Shown: piece after piece, positions 35,674-63,758 of the stretch
Layout of the letters: each line of letters starts with the position of its first letter
Position numbering within the stretch: the first letter of the stretch is position 1
Assembly (NCBI RefSeq): GCF_902167145.1
Contig: NC_050101.1
Coordinates: 114,047,789-114,111,788, forward strand
Direction: 5' to 3'
DNA: 64,000 nucleotides
Source: Zea mays
Taxonomy: Eukaryota; Streptophyta; Magnoliopsida; Poales; Poaceae
The notes under the pieces: model-generated
Databases searched by the model: none
What the model was told of the DNA's origin: nothing
The model's input: the letters and a program-made list of their open reading frames with translations, nothing else
Made by a program: the position numbers and the translations under genes

Positions 35674-35884
35674 GGTAGTGTTTGGTTCTAGAACCAATTG
35701 AGATGAAGCGGCTCCATGCTAGAGAGTGATTTTTGTCCAGAAGATTTTGGAGAGTCAGATAGTTCAATACTTTGCATATTTCCTTTTTACAACCACTTTA
35801 TTATATACAGAATCAATCCAAACAACAAAATTTAAGAGTGGACCATCTTTATCCCATCATATTATAGAACCAAACACTACTACC
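35674..35884. mobile_element. MITE upstream of the PP2A gene
   Basis: About 210 bp with inverted ends GTAGTGTTTGGTTCTA and TAGAACCAAACACTAC (35675 and ending 35880). The target duplication is not clean. It lies about 0.6 kb upstream of the PP2A start codon. Confidence 0.65.
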
Positions 35885-36269
35885 TTAGTTTTTTAGGCAT
35901 TATTGTGGACACCAGCTTCTTAAAAGATCATGTCTTTTTCACATAAACGATTTTAAAATGAATCCAAACGGATCTCCCACCCTGAAAAGCACCCTCTTGC
36001 CTTTCTTTCCTTTCTTTCATACAAGAACTACTCATACCAAGGACTAAATCACCAATAACATGTTTATTTGGCTTTAATCTATACTAATTTCTACTATTTC
36101 TACAATGTTTTATGTCTATATAAATTATTATAACTACAACAGCCGACTTTAATACGAATAGAAGAGTCTTTAAATCAAAAAAGAGAAAGCCAGATAAAAA
36201 ACATCTTTAAACCAAACAAAAAAAGAGAAAGCCAGATAAAAAAAAATAACAAGAGCGAGGAAAACGAAA

Positions 36270-36498
36270 ATTAAAAAGAAAGGCTCCCCCTTCCACGAAC
36301 AAACACTTGCACCTCCTCGTCCCCACCTCCGTCCTCGTCGATCCCATCCACCCCCAGCGCTCCTCCTCGCCGGCGGGCTTGCTGGGTCTCGCGATCGTCC
36401 TCCTCCTCGGCTGTGCCTTCTGGGGCGGCGGCGGCAGGAATTAGGTAAGTGGAGGCAAGGGAAGGGGAGGTTTGAGGTAGAGCGGAGCCGCAGCGGCG
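36270..36498 (+). promoter_or_regulatory. PP2A-C 5' untranslated region and probable proximal promoter
   Basis: An abrupt change from A-rich to C/G-rich, TCCTCCTC-rich sequence about 220 bp before the ATG, as usual for a grass housekeeping-gene leader. I see no convincing TATA box close by. The transcription start is not determined. Confidence 0.5.
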
Positions 36499-52294
<15,796 letters not shown>

Positions 52295-52760
52295 TAAGCA
52301 TGTTGGCTTCTTTTAACTTCTCTACCGCAGCGTCTGCCGTCTGCCTGTAGATCTTCAAAAATGTGTTCCCTCTAGCCGCTCTGTAGCACCTCTCATTCTT
52401 TGGTGTTGAGATTTTTTTCTCCTCTTGTACCCCCATTCTGTATGATTCTGAGATAGCAGAGAAGAGAAGCTGCAATAGAATTGTCCCAAAATATATTCTG
52501 CTTTTGTTTTTTTTCAGGAAAAAACAGGTGTGGCTAAAAAAAAAAGAGAAGAGACGAGGGGAAGATGCAGGAAATGGACCCGATGTTCTGTTGTGTCTGT
52601 ATTGTGATGCCTTGCTAGGTGAGATTTTTCGTTTCTGTTTTGACTCAACCTGGTCGTTCAACCTACGTCGGCTCATCGTCGAACGTTGCCCAGGCTGTTA
52701 AAGATGATTTCACTTTTTATGTGTAGACATCGTTGTACACTAGGCTTTTGCAATGCTTTC
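52295..52760 (+). promoter_or_regulatory. PP2A-C 3' untranslated region (probable)
   Basis: T-rich sequence following the stop codon, resembling a plant 3' UTR. The polyadenylation site is not determined. The 52504-52701 open frame has no recognisable features and is ignored. Confidence 0.4.
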
Positions 52761-52908
52761 ATATAGGACATCACTGTATAAGGTCAGTCACCATGCCGCG
52801 CCCATGCCAACCGGTGCTAATGCCATGCTGGATCTGGATGAGTAAGCCTGCTTTGGCATAGAGTTCAGCACGCCGATGAGGACGTGGGAGGCGAAGGACC
52901 GTGACGTT

Positions 52909-54490
52909 TGAAAGGGAGATGGACGAGATTAAAAAGATCGTAACTTCTAAGAGGTGAATTATGAAAGTTAGAACTCTTTCTAAGTTTTGGTAGACTGTTT
53001 GTTGTTTTGGTTATTAATGACAACATAAGATTATTTTAACTAATGTATGTTTTGTAGAGATAATTTAAGTCAGGTTAATAATAATAACGATTGTTTAAGC
53101 AATCAATGATTTTTATATTACTCAGTATGAAAGTCGTTTCACTTTTCAAGGATAGATGTCGAGATTAAGGATAGGCTAGTTCTAAGTGTAAATTAGTGTA
53201 CAAAGATTTTAAAACTTTGTTTTTTTTCTTTTCACTATAGTATGAATGGAGGATTGAACTAGTAGCTTGACATAGGTGAATCTAGTAAGTGTAGTCTGCT
53301 GCACTAGTTGTCTTTAACTATAGTTAGCTGGATGAGGCTTAACAAGTGCTTAGAACAAACCCCATTCAAAAAGATTTTGACTCTGAAAGTGTTTGGGAGG
53401 TTTTAGAGGCATTGGACCTTGATAATCACGGTCGTCGGATCAATGGAGATGGTCTGACGCCTCCACATAGAATGATAGAGAGAGCATGATCATCGTACCT
53501 TATGAACATGGTCGTCGAACTATTATGAATGAGTCTAGACAGAGTGTCCTAGCGTGCGTCAGACTAGTTTGACTAGGGTTGTCGGATCATACGGTGCAAT
53601 TCATCCAAGCTTCTTTCTATAAGCGCGTCGAACCATACGATGTATGTGGAATACTCTAACAACTATGTTTGACACATGAAGGACACAATGACTGTTGTGT
53701 CTCGTTGGATCTAGGAGAATGGTCCAATGTCCGGTCGTCGGGTGGTCTGACAACTACAAATTTTGCCTAGAGTTATTATAATGACTAGTTGGTAGCTTAG
53801 AGGCTATAAATACACCCCAATTCATCCATTCTAGCCATTCTAACAGCTGAAGAAACCTATTTGAGTGTGAGCAAGAGACTTTGCCTAGTGAGAGACTATA
53901 GTTGATAATCACTTGATTAGCAGTCTCATTAACACATTGAGAGTAGCTAGTGCGTGCCCATTATTCTCATTAGCCTTGATAAGGTTAAGTGAGAAGTTTG
54001 TGCTTGTTACTCTTGATGATTGGCGTCATTTAGATGGTTCGATAGCAATCAGGAGTGCAACGACCATCTAGAGAGCTTGTGGGTGATCTAACTTAAGTTT
54101 GTATACGGTTGTGAGCGGTTTACCATGTTGAAGAGACGAAGAACTAGCTCATAGAAAACACTTGGTCCTTGCACAGGCCAAGGGGGTGCGACACTTCTTC
54201 GTGGGTGCTTCAACAAGGACTAGTGGAGAGTGTCAACTCTCTGATATCTTATCAAAATATCGAGACATTCTTAATCCTTTCTTTACATTAAACATTTATA
54301 TTTGAGCAATTATTTTTAATCATTTACATTACTAGCGTTGCAATTATAGCATAGGATTGAAAAGGGCGCAAAACTTTTATTTACACAAATATGCATAAGG
54401 GTTGAACTTGATCTTGATTATAAGTTTTAATTTGTGCATATTTTTAGAGAAACCCAATTCACTCTTCCCCTTGAGCATCTTGATCCTTTT
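52909..54490 (+). repeat. Decayed 5' LTR of a copia-type element
   Basis: Begins TGAAAGGGAG as in elements A and B and ends CTTTTA, followed by TTGGTATTAGTGCC (54494), a mutated initiator-Met primer site. It also contains TATAAATACACCCC (53813), like the LTR of B. The internal region is reduced to about 110 bp. A second fragment starting TGATGGTTAGAGGGGGATG near 54604 looks like the end of an oppositely oriented LTR. Confidence 0.55.
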
Positions 54491-54609
54491 AATTGGTATT
54501 AGTGCCTTGTGCTTATTAAATTCGACTTTACTGCCTACAGTTAAGATGTTTGGTGGAGATAGACTTTCTCGCGTCTTTGAGGGAGACAAATTGATATGAT
54601 CTTGATGGT

Positions 54610-56018
54610 TAGAGGGGGATGAACGGTATATAATTTTTTTTCTAACAAAGGACTATCACTAGAACTAGAGACAATATAGAAACTTATTTCTAGATCTAGT
54701 TCTAGCATGTTGCTTGCTTAGTAACAAAATGATAACAATAAGAAAGCTACTAGCAAGAACTAATACCAATATACACAAGTTCATGTAATAATGTAACACA
54801 ATAAGAAGTAATAACAAGAATGACTTTGAATGTAAACCACATAGGGCAAGAGGTAGACCCAATATATATCTCTGGTTGCTTACCGACAACCTATCGTCCT
54901 AGTTCAGACGATTCATATGTTTATTAGTGTAATAAGCCAAGACCCACGTATGGCCCATTGGAATCACTCTAGAATAAATCTCAAACAAGCCACTATTTCA
55001 CTAAAATTGATCTTTGTAAATCTCACGTAGGAACAAGAGCCCCTTACAATCCATATACGGCACCGAGCAAGAGTCTAAACATAAAAATAAGTTGTTAAGG
55101 GGTCTAAACATAATTGTTTTTTGGAAAAAAAGTTCAAAATACAAAAATTCGGTATATTTGCTCTGAGCTAGTCGAGTCGCCGCTCACGGCTCGGGTCTTC
55201 GTTCGTGCGTGGGGCACCAAAAACAACGGGCGACGCGCCAAATCTGTTCCTTTCCTGCCATCAATCGCCGTCCCTTTTCTGTCCAGCGTCCACGCAAGGA
55301 GGCAGTTGTCCGCACGTCACGCTCGATGGCTGTACATTTTACTGGTACGACTTTGCGAACAACGTAAGCGCTTACGCACGGGTGGATCGTTACATTACGG
55401 GCGGCCAGGGCCAACACCACATAGCGGAACTGCCACCCAGCGAGCAGCGAGAGGCTTAAAGGGATCAATATAGATTTTAATGGCATCGGAGAGATTGACT
55501 TTAAATTGAACTAACGGCGTTAACTTCAAACTAACGGTAATGACATTTAAAGGATTAAAATTTAAATTTGATGGTATTAAAGGGAAGCTATAAATTCTGA
55601 TGGTATTGAAGGGATTAGTATAAGTTTGAATGACATTGAAGGGATTTTCTCTAACTTGAACTCGGGCCCAGAAACCAAATACATAGAAAACATCACATTT
55701 AATAGAAATTTCATCTATTCGCATCAAAACTTAACATAAATTCAATCCATTAACTAACTAGACATTCAAACCAACATAGAACAAGGCAAATAGGCAACAA
55801 TATAGTCGTTAAATGTTTTGTAGCCTTAGTTCAATGTTGCCTAATTAAAAACCTTCCTAGGTAAAAAAAACTCACACATTGTGAGAAAATCCTAGGAAGG
55901 AAAAGAGTACAACTAACTCCTTAAATAGTTTATAAGGTCATACTTCTGTCCACATTCCATATGATCATATTACAGATAAGAGAACATAAATAGGTAGAAA
56001 CAGAAAGAGAGAATAAGT
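54610..56018. other. Intergenic, degenerate repeats
   Basis: No gene supported. A GC-rich patch at 55160-55460 has overlapping short frames without recognisable domains. At 55480-55660 a run of GATGGTATTAAAGGG / AATGACATTGAAGGG words forms a loose tandem-like pattern. Confidence 0.4.
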
Positions 56019-58515
56019 TCAAGGTTGTTTGCTTCTTGAACTTTGTAATCCTGCTTCGTTTCTCTTATCTCCTCGTCCTCCTTGTTCCTTTCTTTTGCTC
56101 CCTGGTGATACTCGCTGCTCATCATCTAGGTACATAGCCTCAAAAGTTGCTTCAAGGTCATTGGTTTCCTTCTCCACAATATCTTGCTTGTGATGGTTAG
56201 CCAACTCCCAATCCTTGATACAGGAGATCACCTCCACCATGTCTGTTGTCAACCGTCGTCGTCGCTGTAAGGAAAATGGACCTCGGGCCATTTGGCTCAA
56301 AAGGTTTTGATGTTTGATGATCAACATAACCTATGGACTAATGCGTTTGCTAGTGTTTGTATTTATAGTTCACAGGATGCAAAGATGATTGGACTAAGAC
56401 ACTAAGGAAGCAACACCTCAAAAGAAGACATAAAAAGAGCATAGAAGTCTAAGACTCAAGAACAAAAGAAGCCCAAGGAATCAGTAAAGGAATCCATGAA
56501 GTGGGTAGTCAGCCAGTGCATTGGTGGTGCACCGTACAGTGAACAGTAACCTGTCCGGTGGGACATCGGACAATCTGTGCAGAGGGGCCCGCAGCGAGGC
56601 GCCCTCGGGCTGTAGCACCGGACTGTCTGGGTAACGTTCGGATCCAACGGTCGGCTGACGTGGCCAGGACATCGAACAGTGAATAGTGGATGTCCGGTGT
56701 GCACCGAACTGTCCGGTGCGCCCGTCGACAAAAAAGTTGCTGCTTGTGTCCAACGACTATAATTGTGGGGGAATGCTATAAATACCCCCAACCAGCCATT
56801 TGGAGGTGTGGGAGCCTAAGCAACATACCAAGGCATATTGTAGACATTTCCAAGTGCGCAAACACCCAAGTGCTTAATAGAATCACTCGGTGATTAGCGT
56901 AGGTGCTTTGCGAAGTGCTTAAGTTAGTTAGATCGCATTAGCGCTTGCTCTAGGTGAATCCTAGTCAGTTGAGTGAGTTTAGAAAAACCACACAACCCCT
57001 CGGCTCTTGCGTGAGCCATTGTAATTATATCGAGTGGGGCAAGAGTCTTGTGAGACCGTGCCAACCGAGTTTGTGTCATGGCTGCCACCATGTACTAGAG
57101 GGAACGAGGCTCGCGACGGTTTGGCCGAAAGCTCGATAGTGGAAACGACAGGGACCATCCGAGAGGAGCCGGAAGTGAAGCACCACTTGCGTGTGGAGAA
57201 GGCCTGTGGCTCTCTACGGAGTTACTCGACCGTGGTGCTTGGCCCTCGCGTGGGCTTCCCTTTGCGTAGGGGCACCAATGAGGATAGGCGGAACCTTGCG
57301 TGGTTCCAAATACCTCGGTAAAAATACTAGCGTCATCCACGAGAGTTTGCATCTCCACCTTGCTCTTTACCTTTCGCATTTATATAAAGCATTTAAGTTG
57401 CAATCTTGTCTTTAAAATTAGATTCTTTAGGATTGAAACTTAGACATTGCGGTAGAGGTAGCAACACTTAGACAAAACCTAGTTTGCACATTCTAGATTA
57501 TTTATTTGCATATGTTTTGCTTTAGGGATTTATTTGTGGCCTAGTTTAGAGAAAGTTTTAGAAGTCCTAATTCACCTCCCTCTTAGGCGTCATCGTTTCC
57601 TACAGTCGCTCCTCGAGCACCCTGCTAGCTAGACTGAAAGTAGATTATAAAGATATTGGAGAAATATGGACAATCATAACATGTTTAGCTAGTATAGAAA
57701 GAATATGATTAGTTCGATTATGGCATTGCCACCAAATAAGAATGTTGAAATCAGGCCCAAATTTAGTTTTAGTGTCACTGTCAAGATAATAAGTTAACTC
57801 AGATATATCAGTAAAGGTAGATGTACCAGTTGTACCAGATGTATCGGTATTGCTGTAAGTTTCATCATCACCACATATATCATCCCATGCCTCTGTTTCC
57901 TTACTAGAACCACTGTCTGCCAGTGGTTGAGGAGTCAAGCAAACTCCTCCAAATTTGGCCTGATAAATTTGATACATCTTAGTTAACTGGTTTCTAATAC
58001 ATGAAGGGTATCTACTATAATCAGTCCCATTAAGAGAAGATAATCTTTGAAGAACATTATGAAAGCCCGTCATCTTAGCTCTAGGATCAAGAATGAAAGC
58101 AATTGCATAAAGAAAGGGTATTTCCCTCCAATATTTCAAATTTTTTGTTTTCATAGGCACAACAACATTTCTCAAAAGTTCATGGTTCTCATATGCATTT
58201 AGATGTCTAGCAATTTTCAAAATATGGTGCAACATTAAGGGTAATGTAGGGTAATATACCCCAGATAGTGCAACTGTTGAGTCATAGAATAATTAAAGGA
58301 AAGACAACAACTTCTCTGCAACAACCCAATGATTATCACTCAACAAAAAAGATCCATCATCTTTCCAAGGATATTTAGTCTAATCCACACAGAGAAAGTG
58401 CTATGATAAGGAACTAAATGTTTAAGCATCTGGAATGTTGAATTCCATCTAACATCCATATCTACTCCAAAATTACGTGGTCTAACACCAACACTCATGT
58501 AGTACTGTTTATAAG
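56019..58515 (-). pseudogene. hAT-superfamily transposase, split by a solo LTR
   Basis: Minus-strand pieces. About 58515-57645 carries the central/C-terminal hAT transposase region (MLHHILKIARHLNAYENHEL, FLYAIAFILDPRAKM, ISELTYYLDSD). Sequence to 57610 has the dimerisation-domain approach (ILSILAKHVM). After the solo LTR, 56265-56019 gives the C-terminal tail with TTDMVEVISCIKDWEL. An in-frame stop and the LTR insertion inactivate it. The N-terminal half is missing; the fragment abuts element C at about 58509. It resembles plant Ac/Tam3-like or domesticated RICESLEEPER-type proteins, but the decay says pseudogene. Confidence 0.8.
56266..57604. mobile_element. Solo LTR inside the hAT transposase
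   Basis: 1339 bp, ends TGTAAGGAAA..GTTTCCTACA, 5-bp duplication GTCGC (56261-56265, 57605-57609). The hAT frame reads through when the LTR and one target copy are discounted. It includes CACCGGACTGTC-type palindromes (56520-56720) and TATAAATACCCCC (56778), so it is related to the Sirevirus LTRs. The TATA-like motif suggests plus orientation. Confidence 0.88.
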
Positions 58516-59831
58516 AAGCAATTCATTGACTTGAAGAGTTTAAGAATGTCAAGAGTATTCGTCGTCGTCATCCCTTGGTGAAGAAGAGGAGATGTTGCTG
58601 TTGTAGTAGATGATCTTCTTGATGTGCCTCTTCTTCTTTCCATCCTTCCTTTTGTTGTTTGAGCCTGAGTCGGTGGGCTTGTCACCTTTTGGCTCATCAA
58701 CATAGAGAGCTCCTCCTTCTCTTTGTTGTTGATCACCATCCCCTTGCCCTTAGAATCCATCTCTTCCGGCGGTTAGTCCCTTGATGAAGAGAACGGTTCT
58801 GATACCAATTGAGAGCACCTGAAGGGGGTGAATAGGTGATCCTGTAAAAAATAGCTCAACAAAACAAACTTGGACTAATATTGGATTATTGAAAGCAAGA
58901 GCCAAGTTCGAATGAGGAGTATGAGTGGAGTAAACTTTTTCACTTAATTGCTTTTCACTAAGTGAGTGTTAAACTTAGATCAATTATGTAAATGAAGTGA
59001 ATAGAGAGAAAACCATAGTAGGATAAAAACAAGTGACACAACAATTTTTATCCCGTGGTTCAATCAAGTAGAATACTTGCCTACTCCACATTGTGGCGTC
59101 CCAACGGACGAGGGTTGCACTCAACCCCTCTCAAGTGATCCAAAGATCAACTTGAATACCACACTTCTCTCTATCTCAACAATATCCCATTGTGAGGAAT
59201 ATCCATAATTTGGAGTCTCTCACGCCTTACACAAATGATCTCAAATGAACACAAGAGTAAGAGGAATAGAAACACACACAAGAACTAGAGTTGCAGCAAC
59301 AACACACACACACAAGAGAAGAAAGATCACACGAAACAACACAACAGAGTTATAGCCCAAACAAGTGCTCAAATCTCTATCACAATGGAACAATTGTGTG
59401 TTTGCGAAGTCTCGACGTTGTAGAATGTTCAATGAGTGCTTGGTGTAGTGCTCCATGCACCAAGGGGTCCCCTTTATAGCCCCAAGGGACCTAGAAGTCA
59501 TTTGAGCTCCATTTGGTAGGCTTTGGTTGCCTTATGTCCGTGGGCGCACCGGACAGTTCGGTGCACCATAGGACAATGAACAACGCCCGATTTCCTTCCT
59601 TCTTTGGCGAAGCCGACCGTTGCCAGCCACTAGCCTCGTGGCACACCGGATAGTCCGGTGCCACCTGCTGACCGTTGGCTGAGCCACGTGGCGCCCGCTG
59701 ATCACGCGGTTGACCGTTGGCTGGGCGTGCCGCTGGCATATCGGACAGTCTGGTGCACACCGAACAGTCCAGTGAATTGTAGCCGCGACACCCTGGCTTC
59801 TTCCCGAGAGCGGCCTGTTCACCGAGGGCGC
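58509..59831 (-). mobile_element. 5' part of a third A-like Sirevirus (element C)
   Basis: Minus strand. The LTR starts at 58810 (TGAGAGCACC) and is cut at 59831 by element D. Primer site 58807-58796 (TGGTATCAGAAC, one mismatch to A). The Gag start at 58760 (MDSKGKGMVINNKEKEEL) parallels element A's MDPKGKRMVVNDKEKESF and breaks off near 58509 against hAT sequence. It has CACCGGAC palindromes at 59545-59770. Confidence 0.85.
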
Positions 59832-60400
59832 TGTTGGAGACTTGCTCTCAAATGCTATGAATCAAGAGCAAGGCAACATAAAATGTTAAATAATAACATC
59901 CTTCGTCCTTAAGACATTATTCCCTTCGGGATAATGGATCTTGGACGAAGGTTGGAAAGAGTATAATTACGAAGTTAAACCTTCGTAATAAAACTTCAAT
60001 AGATATTCATAAGATAATACAAAAAAGGTATAAGATGAGTAAATAAATTATATTATATTTATTCATTATATTGAATTATTAAATACAATAATACCTATGC
60101 CTTGGCAAAGGTTGAATTCCGAGAGACGCGATTGCAATCCCGAATGTGTGAACAGTAACGGAATACTGTTCACTATTTATAGGCACAGGACGCAGCCTGT
60201 GAGGAATTACAAGTATACCCCTTATAAAAACTTACAACATTGACTCAGACCTTTATGGACTAGAAGGTCATTCTATCTTTAAGTCGGTTTGTAATGCCGA
60301 AGCTTCACGAAGAGGAACCTTCGGTTATCTTATATAAACAGTTTCAGCCGAAGACCACTTCTTCCTGTAAGACCTTCGGCGACGAAGCATAGACCCAACA
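59832..60400 (+). repeat. 5' LTR of element D
   Basis: Inverted termini TGTTGG/CCAACA. The internal sequence beginning GTAGCCCCTTTCGCGG follows. A single copy within the window, so LTR status rests on the termini and downstream context. Confidence 0.7.
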
Positions 60401-60656
60401 GTAGCCCCTTTCGCGGTGCTAGATCGTTTTTCGTAACGAGCTTGATCCGTGAAGAAAGTCTCTTAAGCTTCGGAGCGCCGAAGGTCTAAAAAACACCTTC
60501 CCTGAGCTCGTTGTCGAGAAACGATTCAATCTCCCAGCGTATAGCGGCCCCACCTTGCAGAGTTACTGTTCGGTCTCTGCGGTCCACCATGCAGCGAGTG
60601 CAAGCGGGTGCCCGCCTGGTGTAAAAATTCTGGCGCTTCGCCTTCTTACCTGCAGC

Positions 60657-60668
60657 ACTATATAAACA
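60657..60668 (+). promoter_or_regulatory. TATA-like box upstream of the element D ORF
   Basis: ACTATATAAACA, about 190 bp before the ATG at 60849 and outside the LTR. It suggests a separate internal promoter for the intron-containing ORF. Confidence 0.45.
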
Positions 60669-60848
60669 GACGAGTAGGTGTGAAGTTACCACAGCATTCA
60701 TTGCTATTTGCACTGTTTTGCTGCCAAAATTTTTAACCATCGCCGAAGCTTGTCTGGCGGAATCGAACGAAGCTCCAGTTTGAAGCCTGCTTCGTCAGAA
60801 AAAACTTCGGAAGAAGAAAGTGTTAAGTTTCCACATATTCATAATTAA

Positions 60849-63758
60849 ATGGCCAGAGTGCGTTCTACTGCCAGGGTTGAGCGTGAGGGAGACGAAACTG
60901 AAGCTTCGGAGACTGTTCCCATCTCCGAAGCCATGCAACGATCCGGGCTGGTAATTTCTGAAGAGATTCCTGGTGAAGATGCAGAACAAACACAACAAGC
61001 TCCTACCGGAGTAGAAGAAGAAGTTATTGAGGAAACAGATCCCGAGGACGATTATCGTATTGCCATGCCAAGCAAGCCCAGCCACTTGGACTTTGGAAAA
61101 TCCACCGTTTCGAAGGCTGATCTCTCCAAAATGGTAAAGTCAGGCTTTTTCAATGAGGATCAGAAGAAGCTACTACGCTTTGGGGGAGAAGAGACTACCC
61201 CGAAGCCGGAAAAGGATGAAATTGTCATTTTTAAAAGCTTTTTAAAGGCTGGATTAAGATTCCCACTTCATGGGATTATTGCAGAGGTGCTGAAGAGGTT
61301 CGGTATCTATTTTCACCAACTGACCCCTAACGCTATCGTTAGGCTCAGTGTTTATATCTGGGCACTCCGAAGCCAAGCAGTGGAGCCATTTGTGGACAGC
61401 TTTTGCCGGGTTCACGAGCTGCATTACCAGACGAAGGCTAGAAAGGATGGATTGCATGACAATTTTGGCTGCTACAATTTTGCTTATCGGAAAACTACGA
61501 AGCTTCCTGTAATCAGCTATCGGAGTAAATGGGCAGCAGGGTGGAAATCCGAGTGGTTCTATGTCAAGGTTAATGATGACAAGGAGAAGCTCGTGCAAAG
61601 TCCACTCGAACTAATCTTCGGAGAAACCCGGCCTCTCTGCAACATGTCAGTAGACGGTACCACACAAAAAGCAATGGATGAATTCAGAATTGTTGCAGAG
61701 CATATTAGTACAAGAGATCTGGTTCAAGAGTTCTTGGCTTTCCAAGTTTTTCCTAGTTTAAAAGAATGGGAAATGCCGAAGCTGAAGGGGAAAAAGAAAG
61801 AAGGTGAACTTGTGCGTTTGCCTTACTATTTCAAATTTAAGAAATACTTTAAAACACCTTGCCAAGAATGGCTGGAAACAATTGAAGCAATGTGCAATGA
61901 AATACTCGGCAATTATTCCAAAAAAGAAGATCAATTGATGACCGCAGCCTTCGGCACACGTCCGAAACGAAGGCTAAATCGGGTGTTGGATGCCTTGGGC
62001 TTTGATTACCCTGATTATGAAAACCTGAACAAAGGTGCTGGGGGCCAAAAAAGAAAAAGGACAACTGAGGCCGTGAATGAAGAAAAAGAACCATTAAAGA
62101 AGAAAATTCCGAAGAAGAAGAAAACTTCTTCCCCGAAGCAACAAATATCCGAAGCAGAAGAAACCCCCGCATCACCTTCTGCTGCTGTTGTTGAGGAAAT
62201 TCTGAAGGTAATGACCGAATCCTTACCTGCGAAGCTAAGTCCACTGGGTCCTCAACTGACAAAGTTTTTTCAGAAGGACAAGGAGCCCGAGAAATCGAAG
62301 AAAACGATCAAGGCAAAGAAACAAAGAATTATCACTGTGACAGAGGTAATTGACAAGACGCCGCCAAGAGCTTCGGCCCAGAGAACACAAGTGGCTGCAG
62401 AGGGGGCAGATATCGAAATTGCACCTTCGGAGGCCGCAGCTGCCGAAGCTGCCTCAGCTGAAGATCTGAATTTGGAGAGCACAATTGAACATATTGACCA
62501 AATGCTGCTAGACATGGCTGCAGAAGAAGCTGCCATCGCCGCCGAAGAGGCCGTGACCGCAGCTTCGGGGAAAGGAAAAGAAATTGCTGGTGAAGCTTCG
62601 GAAAAGGAAGCCTTTATGTACCAGAATTTAGTTGGAGAACAACTATCAAAAGCTGAAATAGAAGAGCTTAAAGAGTATGCCAAATCCTGTGGATACAAAC
62701 CTGGGGCACTCCTCTTCGGAGGCGTTGATGATGAAAAAATAGATTGCATTCGAGATCAAACAGGAGCCAAAGTTATCAGTACTCTGTCCAAGAGTATCGG
62801 ATTCCCGAAGCTAGAAACAGATATCAGCCGCTACCGACGATAACATGTCGTTGGTAGTTTATTTTATTCCAACTTCAAGGTGAACTACTTGCCCCTTAAC
62901 TTTTATTGTTTCTAATAATAAAAACATATCTGACGAAGGTTGTTTTCATGTAGAGTATGCTACTGAGCAAAGCCTTGCAGATGCAACAAGATTTTGAAGA
63001 TAAAAAGCATGAAGTTATAATTGGAAATTTGGAAAGCAAAATAAAGGAGCAATCAGATGCTTTCGAGAAAAAGAACTTTGAGCTCCAGGCAACCGAAGGT
63101 TTATTGGCGGAAGCTGAAGCAAAAATATCAGAACTAAACACGAAGCTTCTCCGCCAGTCTGAGCAGTTCGAACGAGAAAAACAAGATCTTAATGCAAAAC
63201 TTGAAGCCGAAGCTCAACAAAATTCAGATTTGAGAAAACTACTGACAAGTCTTCAGGAAAAATGCTTGGAATTTAGCAACAACTGCATACAACGACTAAG
63301 AAAGATTTTTTACTCAGTTGGAGCCAGCAGTGAAAAATTCACCCCCTCAGCTGAAGATCTACCGAAAACCTTCGAACATATTGAGGGGGAGATTGACGAG
63401 CTCGACGAAGTCATAGCTGGGCATGGTGACTTCTGTGCCTGGGTGGCTTCTCGAGGCACTGCTGCGGCTTTCCTGAAGGCTGGCTGTGATCATGGGAAGA
63501 TTGTCAATAGGCCAAATTTCACTTTATCACCATCAATCCTGGATGACATCCCTGATCTTGCCCGAAGTATCTCAAACCGATTCGTAAAAATGATATGGAC
63601 AAAAGGTGGGCGAGAGAAGGCTGGAAACGAAGCTCGTAGCCACCTTGATCCAGTAAGAAACCATACCTTGCACTTACCTTTTCCTGTAAACTTGATTTTG
63701 ACTTACAACGACCTTATTCATGTAGGATGATGAAGCCGAAGCTGATGATCAAAACTGA
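60849..63758 (+). pseudogene. 'Putative gypsy-type transposon' family protein (PF04195-like) of element D
   Basis: Three exons by GT-AG reading: 60849-62879, 62954-63652 and 63726-63758, all phase 0, giving 920 codons. The N terminus is acidic. Residues about 85-350 hold the conserved domain (DEIVIFKSFLKAGLRFPLHG, SYRSKWAAGWKSEWFYV). A Lys-rich, then Ala/Glu-rich middle follows, and exon 2 is a long coiled coil (QMQQDFEDKKHEVIIGNLES). An in-frame TAA at 62841-62843 stops exon 1 twelve codons before its splice donor AAG/GTGAAC, probably a CAA-to-TAA change, leaving 664 residues. The function is unknown in the whole family. The family call is by recognition of the conserved domain. Confidence 0.75.

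Noticed and set aside
36424..36460. 5' UTR intron starting at GGTAAGTGG
   Set aside because: A donor-like GTAAGT is present but no suitable branch/acceptor pair lies before the ATG within the remaining ~45 bases.
60849..62843. A host gene for a 664-residue nuclear-like protein
   Set aside because: It sits between an LTR and the rest of an LTR element, and matches the repetitive 'putative gypsy-type transposon' family.
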